Positions 1 through 9,305 of a stretch of DNA of 64,000 nucleotides are shown piece by piece; position 1 is the stretch's first letter, and every line of letters starts with the position of its first letter. The position numbers and the translations under genes are program-made. The notes under the pieces were generated by a model. That model ran no database searches. It saw only the letters and a program-made list of their open reading frames with translations, and had not been told where the DNA came from. The DNA comes from Domibacillus mangrovi. GTDB taxonomy: Bacteria; Bacillota; Bacilli; Bacillales; Domibacillaceae. The DNA lies in the NCBI RefSeq assembly GCF_001906925.1, contig NZ_MRWQ01000001.1, forward strand, positions 1-64,000, given 5' to 3'.

Positions 1-80
1 TCAACGAATTGTTCTACTTCTTTCACTACTGCGATACCTTCTGGTATGTTGACAAGATCAAGTGCTAATTGTAATTTCAT
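1..80 (-). CDS. hxlA: 3-hexulose-6-phosphate synthase, 5' end only
   Basis: The first 26 codons run off the left edge of the window. The translation begins MKLQLALDLVNIPEGIAVVK, which is the characteristic start of HxlA, the first enzyme of the ribulose monophosphate pathway (formaldehyde plus ribulose-5-phosphate to hexulose-6-phosphate). The ATG follows a strong AGAAGGAGTG ribosome-binding site at about 91-98. In Bacillus hxlA is followed by hxlB and activated by HxlR; neither partner is inside the window. The identification rests on the N-terminus only, but that stretch is well conserved. Confidence 0.8.
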   Translation of the reverse strand, partial: MKLQLALDLVNIPEGIAVVKEVEQFV

Positions 81-136
81 GGATATGTCACTCCTTCTAA
101 GTGGTTTATTTTTTTTACTAATTTAATGCTACGCTC

Positions 137-206
137 ATTATATGTGTTAATGTTCAGAAAATAAAGTACGCACTTTATTATCAAATAGTGTATAAAAGTA
201 TACTAT
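137..206 (-). promoter_or_regulatory. hxlA promoter with two inverted repeats (possible HxlR sites)
   Basis: A TATAAT -10 box (137-142, minus strand) lies about 57 bp upstream of the hxlA ATG with no good -35 box, as expected of an activated promoter. Where the -35 should be there is a perfect 7-bp-arm inverted repeat (161-178, ATAAAGT/ACTTTAT). Just upstream is a second, imperfect one (185-206, 7 of 8 arm bases). HxlR-family activators are known to bind upstream of hxlAB in Bacillus, so these are candidate operators. The assignment to HxlR is inference. Confidence 0.4.
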
Positions 207-285
207 AGAGATTTAATAGGGAGTTTCTTTCCATCATTTTTATTCATTGCCTAGTTAGCCCTAAAACAGATGGCGATTGCTGTTC

Positions 286-2139
286 CTATTTATCACATTG
301 TTCCGAAGGTAATATGATCCTTACATTCGTGCCGTTTTCATTTTCACTTTCTATTTGAATCGTTCCACAATGATTTTCGATGATTTTATAGCTTACCATA
401 AGGCCAAGACCCGTACCTCTTTCTTTATTAGAATAAAAAGGTTCACCTAAACGATCAATCATTTCTTTTGAGATGCCGCTTCCTTCATCCCTTACCTCAA
501 CAGCTACTGATCCGTTCGGCAATAGAGATGTTGTAATATACATGTTTCCTCCGGATGGCATTGCCTGAAGCGCATTTTTAAAAATGTTCATTATTGCCTG
601 TTTCATCTGCTTTGGCTCACAGTAAATAAAAGGCAACGAATCTCCCAACGTCTTATTCATTTCAACTTTATGTAATAAGGCTTCAGGCCGCATGATTTGA
701 ATGATTTCTGTTAAAATATCATTGATATTGTGATGAGCATACTTTATTTCCTCATATGGATTAGCGAGCATTAAATACTCTGTCACAATCGACTCAATCT
801 GCTCAATTTCTTTAAAGATAATCTTGTTATAGAAATCATTGTCACTCTCTTCCTCTAGCAACTGAATGAGACCTTTTACAGTAGTTAACGGATTTCTGAT
901 TTCATGGGCCATTCCAGCCGCTAATTGCCCCAATGCTCCCAACTTTTCTTGTTTTTTTAACGTGTCATTCTGCTTTTTCCACTCTGTAATATCTCGAGAA
1001 ATGCCAATACTTTTAATAATCTGTCCATTTTCATCAGCGAACGGGGTAATTTTTGTTCGAATCCATCGCTCCTCTGTTTTTGACTCATCTTTCAGCTTAT
1101 ATTCTAATTCCCTCGGGACGACAGATTGGGATACAAGCATCTTTATCATTTTTTTCAAATCTTCCCGATAAAATTTCCCCTTCATGACACGCGGATTTTT
1201 ACAAATTTCTTCACTGCTGATCCCCCATAACTGTTCGATAGAAGGACTTGCATATAAAATTTTAAATTGAGTTATATCAAACAAGGTAATAACGTCACTA
1301 ATATTTTCTGTTATATCAAGCAGAAGTCTTTCTTGACTTGCGATCGAATCATTTTGTTGTTGGATCATCGTTGCTTTTTTCATTAGCTCCGTAAGATCTT
1401 TTATTATACCTGATACAGCGATGAACGTTCCATTGTCATCTATAATCGGAGCGACAATGAGGGCGACTGGAATAATCGATCCATTTTTTTTCATACAAAA
1501 CGTTTGACGATGAACGATTTTTTTCCCCTTCCATAGCTCTGTATTGATATCGTTGATTTCATGATGAAGATGTTTCGGGATAATCGGCAAAAACCCTCCC
1601 ACTATCTCCTGCCTTTTCCATTCATACAAACGTTCAAACACAGAGTTCCCAAGAAGTACACGACCTTCTAAGTCACAAATGACTGCTGCCTCATCCGTTA
1701 TTTCAAAAAAGTTACTAAGTCCAATACTATTTATCATGCTTTCCCCAAGAGGATCCGAACTCTCTTCAACACGCTGGGCAATCGCTTGAATCCATCCTTC
1801 CTTCGTTACTTTTGCATTGCGCCAAAGCAGTGTAATGTATGTACCGTCTTTCCGACAATATCTATTTGTGTAAGGCAAGAAAAATTGATTATGTTGTAAA
1901 ACATACAATAACTCATTTGATTTATTCCGATCATCTTTATGAACAAATTCTAAGTAATTCATGCCTTCCACTTCCGACAATTCATAGTGCAACGCTTTTT
2001 CTAATGAAGCATTTATGTATTTGATCCTTCCTTTGGTATCAAGCACGATCAGTAGTTCTTTCGATGTTTCTGCAAACCACGAAAACGTTTCTTTCAGAGC
2101 TGTCTTCTGCATCTTGCCCTCATTTGATAAAATACCCAT
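286..2139 (-). CDS. Multi-PAS sensor histidine kinase
   Basis: A 617-aa soluble sensor kinase with three PAS domains in tandem (about residues 25-130, 140-250 and 280-390), a HisKA domain with the phosphoacceptor in AHEIRNPL (His about 411), and a C-terminal HATPase_c with NALQA (N box), DEGSGI (G1) and GTGLGL (G2). The plan resembles the cytoplasmic sporulation and nutrient kinases KinA/KinE of Bacillus, which feed phosphate into Spo0F, but no response regulator is adjacent, so the target is unknown. An upstream in-frame start exists, but the ATG at 2139 is preferred because AGAGAGGAAC sits about 7 bases before it. The upstream extension is hydrophobic and has no ribosome-binding site. The gene appears monocistronic. 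Confidence 0.85.
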   Translation of the reverse strand: MGILSNEGKMQKTALKETFSWFAETSKELLIVLDTKGRIKYINASLEKALHYELSEVEGMNYLEFVHKDDRNKSNELLYVLQHNQFFLPYTNRYCRKDGTYITLLWRNAKVTKEGWIQAIAQRVEESSDPLGESMINSIGLSNFFEITDEAAVICDLEGRVLLGNSVFERLYEWKRQEIVGGFLPIIPKHLHHEINDINTELWKGKKIVHRQTFCMKKNGSIIPVALIVAPIIDDNGTFIAVSGIIKDLTELMKKATMIQQQNDSIASQERLLLDITENISDVITLFDITQFKILYASPSIEQLWGISSEEICKNPRVMKGKFYREDLKKMIKMLVSQSVVPRELEYKLKDESKTEERWIRTKITPFADENGQIIKSIGISRDITEWKKQNDTLKKQEKLGALGQLAAGMAHEIRNPLTTVKGLIQLLEEESDNDFYNKIIFKEIEQIESIVTEYLMLANPYEEIKYAHHNINDILTEIIQIMRPEALLHKVEMNKTLGDSLPFIYCEPKQMKQAIMNIFKNALQAMPSGGNMYITTSLLPNGSVAVEVRDEGSGISKEMIDRLGEPFYSNKERGTGLGLMVSYKIIENHCGTIQIESENENGTNVRIILPSEQCDK

Positions 2140-2591
2140 GTTTATGTTCCTCTCTAAAGATGATTCCTTTATATTTAAAATACATTCCAATATAGCAAGG
2201 AAAGAAATACTGATGATTAGATGCAGCATACTGTAAATAAAATGTAGAAGACTTTTCTATAATTTTTATCATTTTTTAAAATTCCGATAATTTTTTTGAA
2301 TCATTTTCCACCTCATTTTTCTTTTCTTTTCATTATATGATGATCAGCAACAAATATCAAACACTCGTTCCTTCTTAGGTTTTTTGAAAAATAAAGAGTG
2401 TAAGTGCCATAAACTCTTAACATTTACCACACTTTTCTCCTATTACATCTACTGCTATAATTAAAGTGAATTTGAACATATTATCAAGAACAAACTGAAT
2501 TCGATTTTCCCGTTCTCAAGGTTGAAGAGAGAGAATATAGTATAATTATTTTAAATCAATTGGATTACAATCGATAGAATATTTTAACCTG
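2140..2591. other. Intergenic, AT-rich, no gene seen
   Basis: About 450 bp between the PAS kinase and a response-regulator remnant. It contains TATAAT-like boxes but no open frame with a ribosome-binding site and no clear hairpin. Confidence 0.5.
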
Positions 2592-3133
2592 ATACGAGCT
2601 ATTTTAGTTGATGATCTATTATTGTCATTGCAACTTATGAAAATAAAATTAACGAGTGTCGACGGGATAATACTGATCGTGGCATTTTCAAATGCAGAAT
2701 CTGTTTTACAAGAGATGAAGTATTTCGATTTTTAAGTTGCTTTTTGGATATCGAAATGGCAGGTATAAAGTGAAACTTCATTCAGTGGGGGTTTTCTTCA
2801 CCTCCCGCTTATCCTTCCTTTCTTTTCGAAGCCTTGAAGCGGGGGTCTTACTGCCCGTTAATGCAGGATAAAAAGTTATTTTTTGCGCTGCGATTAAGAT
2901 GGAGCAAATTATAGATAACAACCTGAAAATAAATCAAGAAAAGATCGCTGAAGCTTAAAAGATTATACCTTTGTATGTTGGTGAATATATAGAAAAGCAC
3001 TGGCATTCAAGAATAAATGGTTACAACAGCTTCAAGAAATGATCGATTACTGTACAGAACACAATGAATTCGATAATAAAAGACAATGTCTGCACATCTT
3101 ACTAAAATATAATCGGTATTCTGAACATGTATA
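2592..3133 (+). pseudogene. Eroded SARP-type response regulator, interrupted by a repeat
   Basis: Two fragments match the intact regulator at 10563-11693. Fragment one (2592-2763) matches residues 2 to about 58 (AILVDD near the start, then AFSNAESVLQEMKYFDF) but has no start codon, a TAA in place of a Gln codon and a one-base deletion just before the phosphoacceptor Asp. Fragment two (about 2897-3133) matches residues from about 238 onward (EQIIDNN, then MIDYCTEHNEFDN) with a stop and frameshifts. The central 170-180 codons, covering the end of the receiver and the DNA-binding domain, are missing. In their place is the short repeat copy at 2765-2872. Confidence 0.8.
2765..2872 (+). repeat. 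Repeat copy R1, short form
   Basis: A 108-bp short form of the interspersed repeat. It has the usual left end (ATAAAGTGAAACTTCATTC) and right end (AAGCGGGGGTCTTACTGCCC, then GGATAAA), joined without the internal hairpin modules. It sits exactly at the junction of the two halves of the regulator pseudogene, so it has replaced or accompanied loss of about 0.5 kb of that gene. Confidence 0.8.
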
Positions 3134-3156
3134 AACTACATAAACCCTAGACATAC

Positions 3157-3194
3157 AAACAAGCCAGATCCTTTTCACAAGGTCTGGCTTGTTT
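3157..3194. terminator. 12-bp perfect stem-loop between two convergent remnants
   Basis: AAACAAGCCAGA and its exact complement flank a 14-base loop. It separates the plus-strand regulator remnant from a minus-strand kinase remnant. This suits a bidirectional terminator of a former convergent pair, although the T-tract is weak on both strands. Confidence 0.6.
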
Positions 3195-3198
3195 AGAA

Positions 3199-3330
3199 CT
3201 AGGCTCTTTTAGATATAGTAAATTCAACAAACACTGGCTGCTCTTTTATGTGGATATGTACGATACCACCTTGAGAACGTTTCAAGATGCCATGCTTTAC
3301 AACGTTTTCTACAATAGGTAGAGAGCAATT
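3199..3330 (-). pseudogene. Remnant of a LytS-type histidine kinase C-terminal ATPase
   Basis: The minus strand reads LPIVENVVKHGILKRSQGG and continues to a stop at 3199. This is clearly related to the QPLAENAVRHGILEKKNGG segment of the large hybrid kinase at 12943-15996. Only about 40 codons around the N box of the HATPase domain survive, with no start. Together with the regulator remnant opposite it, this is the skeleton of a second two-component pair paralogous to the one at 10.5-16 kb. Confidence 0.7.
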
Positions 3331-3614
3331 AACTGTTTACAAATGCTTCATCCTAGTCCGTCCCCCCTCTCTGAACAATCGTCCATGTTTTATCTAAACA
3401 GGAAGAATGGCTATTCAGGAAAAAAGGCTCATTCACTATTAAGCGAGAGGGTTTCATTATCTAAAAGCGGGACACCTCACAAATCCAGTACCTTTTTTTT
3501 CCACATGGTACTCTCTTTTAAAATTTACATAAATTCATATAAAATGAAAACTCATAAGTATTATTAAAAATAAACTGACAATAACTACTATTTTTCTTCA
3601 AAATCCTTTTTAAT
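3331..3614. other. Intergenic, no supported gene
   Basis: Eroded DNA between the kinase remnant and the hydrolase gene. A 74-codon open frame on the plus strand (from 3343) has no ribosome-binding site and no recognisable motif, so it is not called. No clear terminator for the hydrolase operon was found here. Confidence 0.4.
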
Positions 3615-6600
3615 TTATTTTGAAGTGAATGCTTTTTTCACAATATAGTAAGATTCTTTTAACCGTTCTTCATACTTTGGTAGATCCCATGTATCCCATG
3701 AATAGATCTCCATATTTGGCAGTTTTCCTTTATTCAGCGCAGGCAATGAATCGACTATTTTCCCATCAGATTGTACAAAGAGCAGACCAGCTTTAATTCC
3801 CTTTATTTTTGTACTCGCATGCAATCCGTTTTTGTAAATATTCCCCATGACTTCTCTTTGACTCGGATCTTTCACATTTAACAGCAGCCAAGGAATACGT
3901 ACTTCGATTGTTCCAGATTCTTCATTCACAAAATAATCTGCAAGAGAATCGTATTCTGATAAAGCAGGATTTGCATTACCAAGCCGTAGCTTACCTGTTT
4001 CATAATAGCTGAACGGAATCGTTTTGTTTTCTTTCGGAATGTACTGCTCTCTATTCAATGCATAGTTTATTTGATGAAAGGAACCACTGTTATTCACCGG
4101 TTCAGACGGCTGCGGTTTAATCATCTTTAATTCATGCCCATAATGATAAGCAAAAGAATCATAGTATGCATCAACAAGTACACGTGACTGATTAGAGCCT
4201 TTCAAGTTAATCATGAAATCAATACCATTTTGAAAGGTTACATCTTTTATCGTATCGGATGTATGGTTTCCTTGATCTGGCACCGTGTCAAGTACAATGA
4301 GAGGATACCCATTTTTTACATCATTCATATCGATTCGGAAATATAAGTATCGTTCGTCATATTCCATATACAACTTTTGCAGATTTCCATTTTTTTTCGT
4401 GTACAGAGGAGATACTTGATTCCAATCACTTCTCTTTCCGTCAACTTTAATTTTATTGCGATCAAAGCTAAGCAGGCCAAATTGCTGCTCATTCGTCTGG
4501 GCATTAGACCAAAAAGGACGACGATCTGGATTATCATAATCCATCGTATTCCACGTTCTCTTGAACCATTCATCCTGCCATGTAAAGATTAATCCGCCTA
4601 GTAGACCTTCATGCATAATATCTTCATACAGCCTCACAATAATGTCGCCCTGTTCTTTTTCAGATAAAAACCCTTGATTCCAGCCAAATGGATTTTCATG
4701 TGTCAATCCCCTTGATGCCGGTACTCCAAATTCAGCAATCAAAACAGGCATACTATGTGCTTTATGCAGATCTTTTAAATAAGCAGCATAATTATTAAAT
4801 TCACCTCGATGGTCAACATATTTCTGATAATCTGCTTCATAATTTAAAAAGTCAGGATAATAGGGATACACATGATATGAAGCAAATTGATTTGTTTTTT
4901 GCAGCGCACCTTTCGTCTGAATCATATTCGGATTGACACTAACAAGATCTTCCACTTCATTTGGTTCAGATGGATGGGTCAATAAATCCGTTGTAACCCA
5001 ATTTGTAAAGCTGACGGGACGTATCCAGTTATATTGATCGATTTCATAACTGACAAGCACATCAAGCTGTGCCGCGAGCCAATATTCAAAAGGATCTCCT
5101 TTAACGGTTTGAAAGTATGTTCCATCATAATCCCCTTTATTTTTGTGACTATCATTCGTATTTTGTACCATAGATGGATCCCATTCAGTACCCATGATCC
5201 ATCCAATTACATATGGAGAAATATCTGCTTGATATGTTCCATTGGCATGACCAGCGCGTGGTCTAATAACAGCATTTCCATGTATAACATCAACGATCCG
5301 CTTCATCTCCTCTTGAAATTCCACCGTATTTTTCTCGTGAAACGCATCAAGTGTATCAAGAAGAGATCCTTCATCAATCCAGATACCGTGAAAAACATAA
5401 ATCGATTGATCATGTTCTTCATTATAACGCTTCAATGCGTTATAAAACCCAGGTGGATGAAGTGTATAGATACGAATAGAATTCGATCCCATTTCACCAA
5501 TTGATTTAAACCAACGATAATATTCTTCTTCTGTTATCGCCGCCTCTCCAGGAAATGTTTCGGGTTTTGCCATCCCAATATTGACACCTTTTATTTTTAT
5601 TTTTTCCCATTTATCATTGACGAGCACTTCAAATGAATCATTCATGACTCTTGCCGTGTAAGAGGCCTCCCCTTCTTTCTTAAGTATGACTTTTTCTGTT
5701 TCATTTTCTGTTTCCTTGAAATCCTTATTGCGGTCTTCCAAAATCGTCTTCATCATCGGTACATACGTATTCCAATAGAATGACTCATTTGAATACAAGT
5801 TCATCATTTTTTGAAGTTGACTATATCCTTTCATTTGGTAAAAAACAGGTGTGGTCGAAATATCATTGAAATCCCCGGCAAAATAATAGCTTCTTGCATT
5901 CTTATGTTGTGTTTCAATGACACCAGCAAATGTTAATGGAATGCCTTCCTTCATTAGTTCTTGTTTCCCTGATTTAGTTAAATTCCAGTTATAATTCGCT
6001 AACACATCCGCTTTATTTTTAGCCGTAACGATATCAAACCAGTAGTGATAATCAGCACTTGTCTTCAGTCCAAAGCGTGTTGTTCCTTTTTTAGTGAAAT
6101 TCAATTGAATTCCATTACCATCAAAATGTTTGTCTTTTTCCAAAACAACCACTTCATTGCTTACATCATTAACCAATATAAAGCCAGGTCCTCTGTATTT
6201 CCAACTGTCTTTATAATCTTCTACAATCCATTGTGGAATTTCGATATTACGTTCAAGGTCGAGTTCATCAAAGAAGCGTCCCATCCATCCTGACCACTCT
6301 AATCCTAGAGTATCACTCATGCTTTGCTGCACGTTTTCATCTGTGGGAGAGGCTAGTGCATTGAATTCCGCGATAAAAGTACTTCTCTTTTCTTGTTGCA
6401 AACGATCATTAATCGCCTGCCATTCAGACATTTCTAATCCTCCATAGATAAGAGATGACCTTGCGCCTTCTCGTTTCTTGTCAATCCAGGGAAGATCTTC
6501 TTCATAAACGCCATACGTATCAGCCAAATAAATAACATCCATTTTATCGTATGAATCAAGAAGCCGATTGATTTGATACGATTGACCTTCTTCATTCGGA

Positions 6601-6830
6601 ACAAATCCATTGTAATCCACAGCCGCTTTATACGATTGTCCATTTTGTTTAACATAACCAAAATGATTGAGCACCCAAGTAATTCCTAAATGTTCTCGAA
6701 ACGATTCGTTCGGAACCGTTTTATCAATAATTGCTATTTGCAGTTCTTCTTTATCATCCAAAAACCAAAACAATATAGGAAGTAATAAGACAATCATAAT
6801 TAAACCAGTGATACTGAGTATACGTTTCAT
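3615..6830 (-). CDS. Membrane-anchored clan GH-A-like glycoside hydrolase, end of polysaccharide operon
   Basis: A 1,071-aa protein that starts at the ATG at 6830, which overlaps the glycosyltransferase stop as ATGA, indicating translational coupling. An N-terminal hydrophobic segment (residues 1-24) anchors or exports it. The middle looks like a (beta/alpha)8 glycosidase: MGTEWD (Glu about 547, possible acid/base) and LIAEFGVP (Glu about 697, possible nucleophile) are placed as in clan GH-A enzymes. The C-terminal part (DGKRSDWNQV, YLYFRI) resembles a CBM9-like beta-sandwich. It probably trims or modifies the polysaccharide made by the adjacent synthase outside the membrane. Family and substrate are unknown; the catalytic assignment is by motif position only. 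Confidence 0.65.
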   Translation of the reverse strand: MKRILSITGLIMIVLLLPILFWFLDDKEELQIAIIDKTVPNESFREHLGITWVLNHFGYVKQNGQSYKAAVDYNGFVPNEEGQSYQINRLLDSYDKMDVIYLADTYGVYEEDLPWIDKKREGARSSLIYGGLEMSEWQAINDRLQQEKRSTFIAEFNALASPTDENVQQSMSDTLGLEWSGWMGRFFDELDLERNIEIPQWIVEDYKDSWKYRGPGFILVNDVSNEVVVLEKDKHFDGNGIQLNFTKKGTTRFGLKTSADYHYWFDIVTAKNKADVLANYNWNLTKSGKQELMKEGIPLTFAGVIETQHKNARSYYFAGDFNDISTTPVFYQMKGYSQLQKMMNLYSNESFYWNTYVPMMKTILEDRNKDFKETENETEKVILKKEGEASYTARVMNDSFEVLVNDKWEKIKIKGVNIGMAKPETFPGEAAITEEEYYRWFKSIGEMGSNSIRIYTLHPPGFYNALKRYNEEHDQSIYVFHGIWIDEGSLLDTLDAFHEKNTVEFQEEMKRIVDVIHGNAVIRPRAGHANGTYQADISPYVIGWIMGTEWDPSMVQNTNDSHKNKGDYDGTYFQTVKGDPFEYWLAAQLDVLVSYEIDQYNWIRPVSFTNWVTTDLLTHPSEPNEVEDLVSVNPNMIQTKGALQKTNQFASYHVYPYYPDFLNYEADYQKYVDHRGEFNNYAAYLKDLHKAHSMPVLIAEFGVPASRGLTHENPFGWNQGFLSEKEQGDIIVRLYEDIMHEGLLGGLIFTWQDEWFKRTWNTMDYDNPDRRPFWSNAQTNEQQFGLLSFDRNKIKVDGKRSDWNQVSPLYTKKNGNLQKLYMEYDERYLYFRIDMNDVKNGYPLIVLDTVPDQGNHTSDTIKDVTFQNGIDFMINLKGSNQSRVLVDAYYDSFAYHYGHELKMIKPQPSEPVNNSGSFHQINYALNREQYIPKENKTIPFSYYETGKLRLGNANPALSEYDSLADYFVNEESGTIEVRIPWLLLNVKDPSQREVMGNIYKNGLHASTKIKGIKAGLLFVQSDGKIVDSLPALNKGKLPNMEIYSWDTWDLPKYEERLKESYYIVKKAFTSK

Positions 6831-8251
6831 TCTTCTAACCCTTTCCTTGATAAACCTCTTCGTTCCATATGACCCCATTCATCACGTTTGAGGAAAAACT
6901 GTAAAATCCCTTCACATCTCCAAAAAATAGTTAACGGTCTATACCAGAATACTTCAGTAAACGAATACATAAACAGACGGATGAGGTCAGTGATTTTAGG
7001 ATATGTTTTCAATGACCATGCTTCAAACAACACAGATATCATCGAGAAAACGGAGCCATACAAAATAAAAAGCAAGACCAGTACAATAGCAAATTCAAAG
7101 TAAATTCCACCAGTAAAAAACGCGTACACGATGTAGATATAACCACCTAATTCAATAAGTGGCCCTAAACACTCAATTAGCCAAAAATAAGGAAAAGATA
7201 TCATCCCGACAGCACCATATTTCGGATTCAACGTCATCTTTCTATGTTTCCATAAGCTTTCTAATAAGCCTCTGTGCCATCTCGCCCGCTGACGCCGCAA
7301 ACCTTTTATATTTTCGGGGGCTTCCGTCCAGCAAACAGGGTCTGGAACGAACTCGATTCGATTACTAGACTTCTGTTCCTTTATCATCCGATGAAGTCGT
7401 ACAACCAACTCCATATCTTCTCCAACGGTACTTTTTAAGTATCCACCAGCTTCAATCACCCACTTTTTTGAAAACACACTGAATGCGCCAGATATAATGA
7501 GCACCATATTATGTTTACTAAGGGCAACTCTCCCTACAAGAAAAGCTCGTAAATATTCAATCACCTGCATGATGACAAGTGATTTTTCAGAAAGTGAGAC
7601 GCTCATCACGCTGCCCATTTGAATGTCTGTTCCATTGGCGATGCGAATGCTGCCACCGGAGGCAATTACTTCTTCATTAGATGTAATGATCGGCTTCATC
7701 ACTTTTAATAATGACGTTGATTCTAAAATAGAATCTCCATCAACGGAACAAAAATAAGGATATTTAGATAGATTTATACCGGCATTTAACGCATCTGCTT
7801 TGCCACCATTCTGTTTAGTTATGAATAGCAAATTTGGATGAATCGTTGATCTATACACAGCGGTTACAGGTTTTGTATCCAATTGCTGACGAATTACTTT
7901 TTGAATGGGCTCCATTTGAAAATGGGCAATCATTTTATCTTGTGTTTTGTCAGAAGAACCATCATTTACTACGATTACTTCCATTTGTGGATAGCTTAGA
8001 CTGAGTAAGGAATGTACACTATCTAAAATGCCTGCCTCTTCATTGTATGCAGGCACAATGATCGAGACCGGCTTCACATATGTAATGTCTGAGAGCTCTT
8101 CATCTGACTCATGTTTATCCAATTTATATTCTTTCCTTAACTGCAAAAGAGCATAGAGAAACATCGTACTGTATGAGAAAATGACTAATAGCATGTAAAC
8201 AAAAATGATGCCACCAAAAAAAAGCAACAAATAGGATGTGAATGTTGACAT
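6827..8251 (-). CDS. Processive family-2 glycosyltransferase (membrane polysaccharide synthase)
   Basis: A 474-aa GT2 synthase of the cellulose/hyaluronan/poly-GlcNAc type. It has an N-terminal membrane segment, then the cytosolic GT-A domain with VNDGSSD (about 97), DGDS (DXD-like, about 170), GEDMEL (about 277) and QRARW (QxxRW, about 318), then about three C-terminal membrane spans. The QxxRW motif marks processive enzymes that polymerise and extrude a chain. The ATG at 8251 is chosen because AAGGGGTGAT lies at the right distance; a TTG lies further upstream. It starts 11 bp into the spacing after the HEAT gene and overlaps the hydrolase gene. The sugar donor cannot be told from sequence. 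Confidence 0.85.
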   Translation of the reverse strand: MSTFTSYLLLFFGGIIFVYMLLVIFSYSTMFLYALLQLRKEYKLDKHESDEELSDITYVKPVSIIVPAYNEEAGILDSVHSLLSLSYPQMEVIVVNDGSSDKTQDKMIAHFQMEPIQKVIRQQLDTKPVTAVYRSTIHPNLLFITKQNGGKADALNAGINLSKYPYFCSVDGDSILESTSLLKVMKPIITSNEEVIASGGSIRIANGTDIQMGSVMSVSLSEKSLVIMQVIEYLRAFLVGRVALSKHNMVLIISGAFSVFSKKWVIEAGGYLKSTVGEDMELVVRLHRMIKEQKSSNRIEFVPDPVCWTEAPENIKGLRRQRARWHRGLLESLWKHRKMTLNPKYGAVGMISFPYFWLIECLGPLIELGGYIYIVYAFFTGGIYFEFAIVLVLLFILYGSVFSMISVLFEAWSLKTYPKITDLIRLFMYSFTEVFWYRPLTIFWRCEGILQFFLKRDEWGHMERRGLSRKGLEE

Positions 8252-8261
8252 ATAAATCGAA

Positions 8262-9305
8262 TCACCCCTTTCCAATTACCTCTTGTACCATATCAAACAC
8301 AAAGCGATCATTTGTCGTTGCCTTAATAGACTCAAGAATCTCTTTTCCCTTTTTGTTTGAATGAATAGACTGTGCTGCCCGTGAACGAACCCACCATGAA
8401 GAATCCTTTAATAAATCTTGTAAATATGGTAGTGATTCGCTCATTGGTACATGTACCAACAATTTTGCAACCATCATCCGCTCTTCCCAATAAGGGGATT
8501 GAAGGAAAGGCAAATAAAGATCTATTTCACGGATAAGACCGATTTGATCGATTGATTTCAATGCACGAATACGTGTTTCTAACGAATCATCGTTGAGTCT
8601 TTTTTCTAAAAATGGAACAAATTCAACTACATTTTTCATACCTACAATATCAATAATTATATTTTTCAGTATACTTGGTAAAGACTCGTATTGATCAATA
8701 AGTATTTCGAACTGCTGTTGATTTAAATAATAGAGCAGCTTTTTGTATTCCATTTCACCAAAGTCAGCTTTTGGGTGTAAAAGGAAAGAAATTAAAATTG
8801 GGCTTTCAAAAGTAGCTAAAACTTTATACATTTGAAAATATTCCTGTTTCGAATATTTTTTTTGACTATTCAGCATTTCGAAAACATCGTTCACTAGAAA
8901 ATACAAACGGAAATCAGAAATTTTATATAGAGTATTTATACGGATACTCCATTTGCTACTTTTCAATTGTTTTCGGTAATGCTCCTGCAAATAGCGCTCT
9001 ATATACGCCGTTATTCGAAAGGAAACATCCTCCCCACTAATATTTTTCGTATATCGGACGAGCATTTCTTCGATCGCTCTTATGTCTAATCCCGTATGAG
9101 GAATTAAATCCTTAGATAGTTCTTTCCCTTCTATTAAATAAAGGTATAGTTGAACATTATGTTTTTTCATATATTGCTCAACTTTTGCTAACGAACTAGT
9201 TTCTAGCATTCGCTGGATAATAATATAGATAAATAACGCGATTAAAAGACTCATTAACAACAAAATACCAATCAATAATAAAAGCAATTTGTTTTCTATC
9301 ATCAT
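8262..9305 (-). CDS. HEAT-repeat membrane protein
   Basis: A 347-aa protein with one N-terminal transmembrane helix (about residues 5-28, LLLLLIGILLL) and a cytosolic helical body. The last third carries HEAT-type repeats (ETRIRALKSI, EERMMVAKLL, WWVRSRAAQSI). Such repeats are scaffolds for protein contacts. Its place between the degenerate GGDEF/receiver gene and the synthase suggests an adaptor between signal protein and synthase; that is inference. Its ATG (9305) overlaps the stop of the preceding gene; a second ATG follows at 9302, and either fits the GAGG site. Confidence 0.7.
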   Translation of the reverse strand: MMIENKLLLLLIGILLLMSLLIALFIYIIIQRMLETSSLAKVEQYMKKHNVQLYLYLIEGKELSKDLIPHTGLDIRAIEEMLVRYTKNISGEDVSFRITAYIERYLQEHYRKQLKSSKWSIRINTLYKISDFRLYFLVNDVFEMLNSQKKYSKQEYFQMYKVLATFESPILISFLLHPKADFGEMEYKKLLYYLNQQQFEILIDQYESLPSILKNIIIDIVGMKNVVEFVPFLEKRLNDDSLETRIRALKSIDQIGLIREIDLYLPFLQSPYWEERMMVAKLLVHVPMSESLPYLQDLLKDSSWWVRSRAAQSIHSNKKGKEILESIKATTNDRFVFDMVQEVIGKG

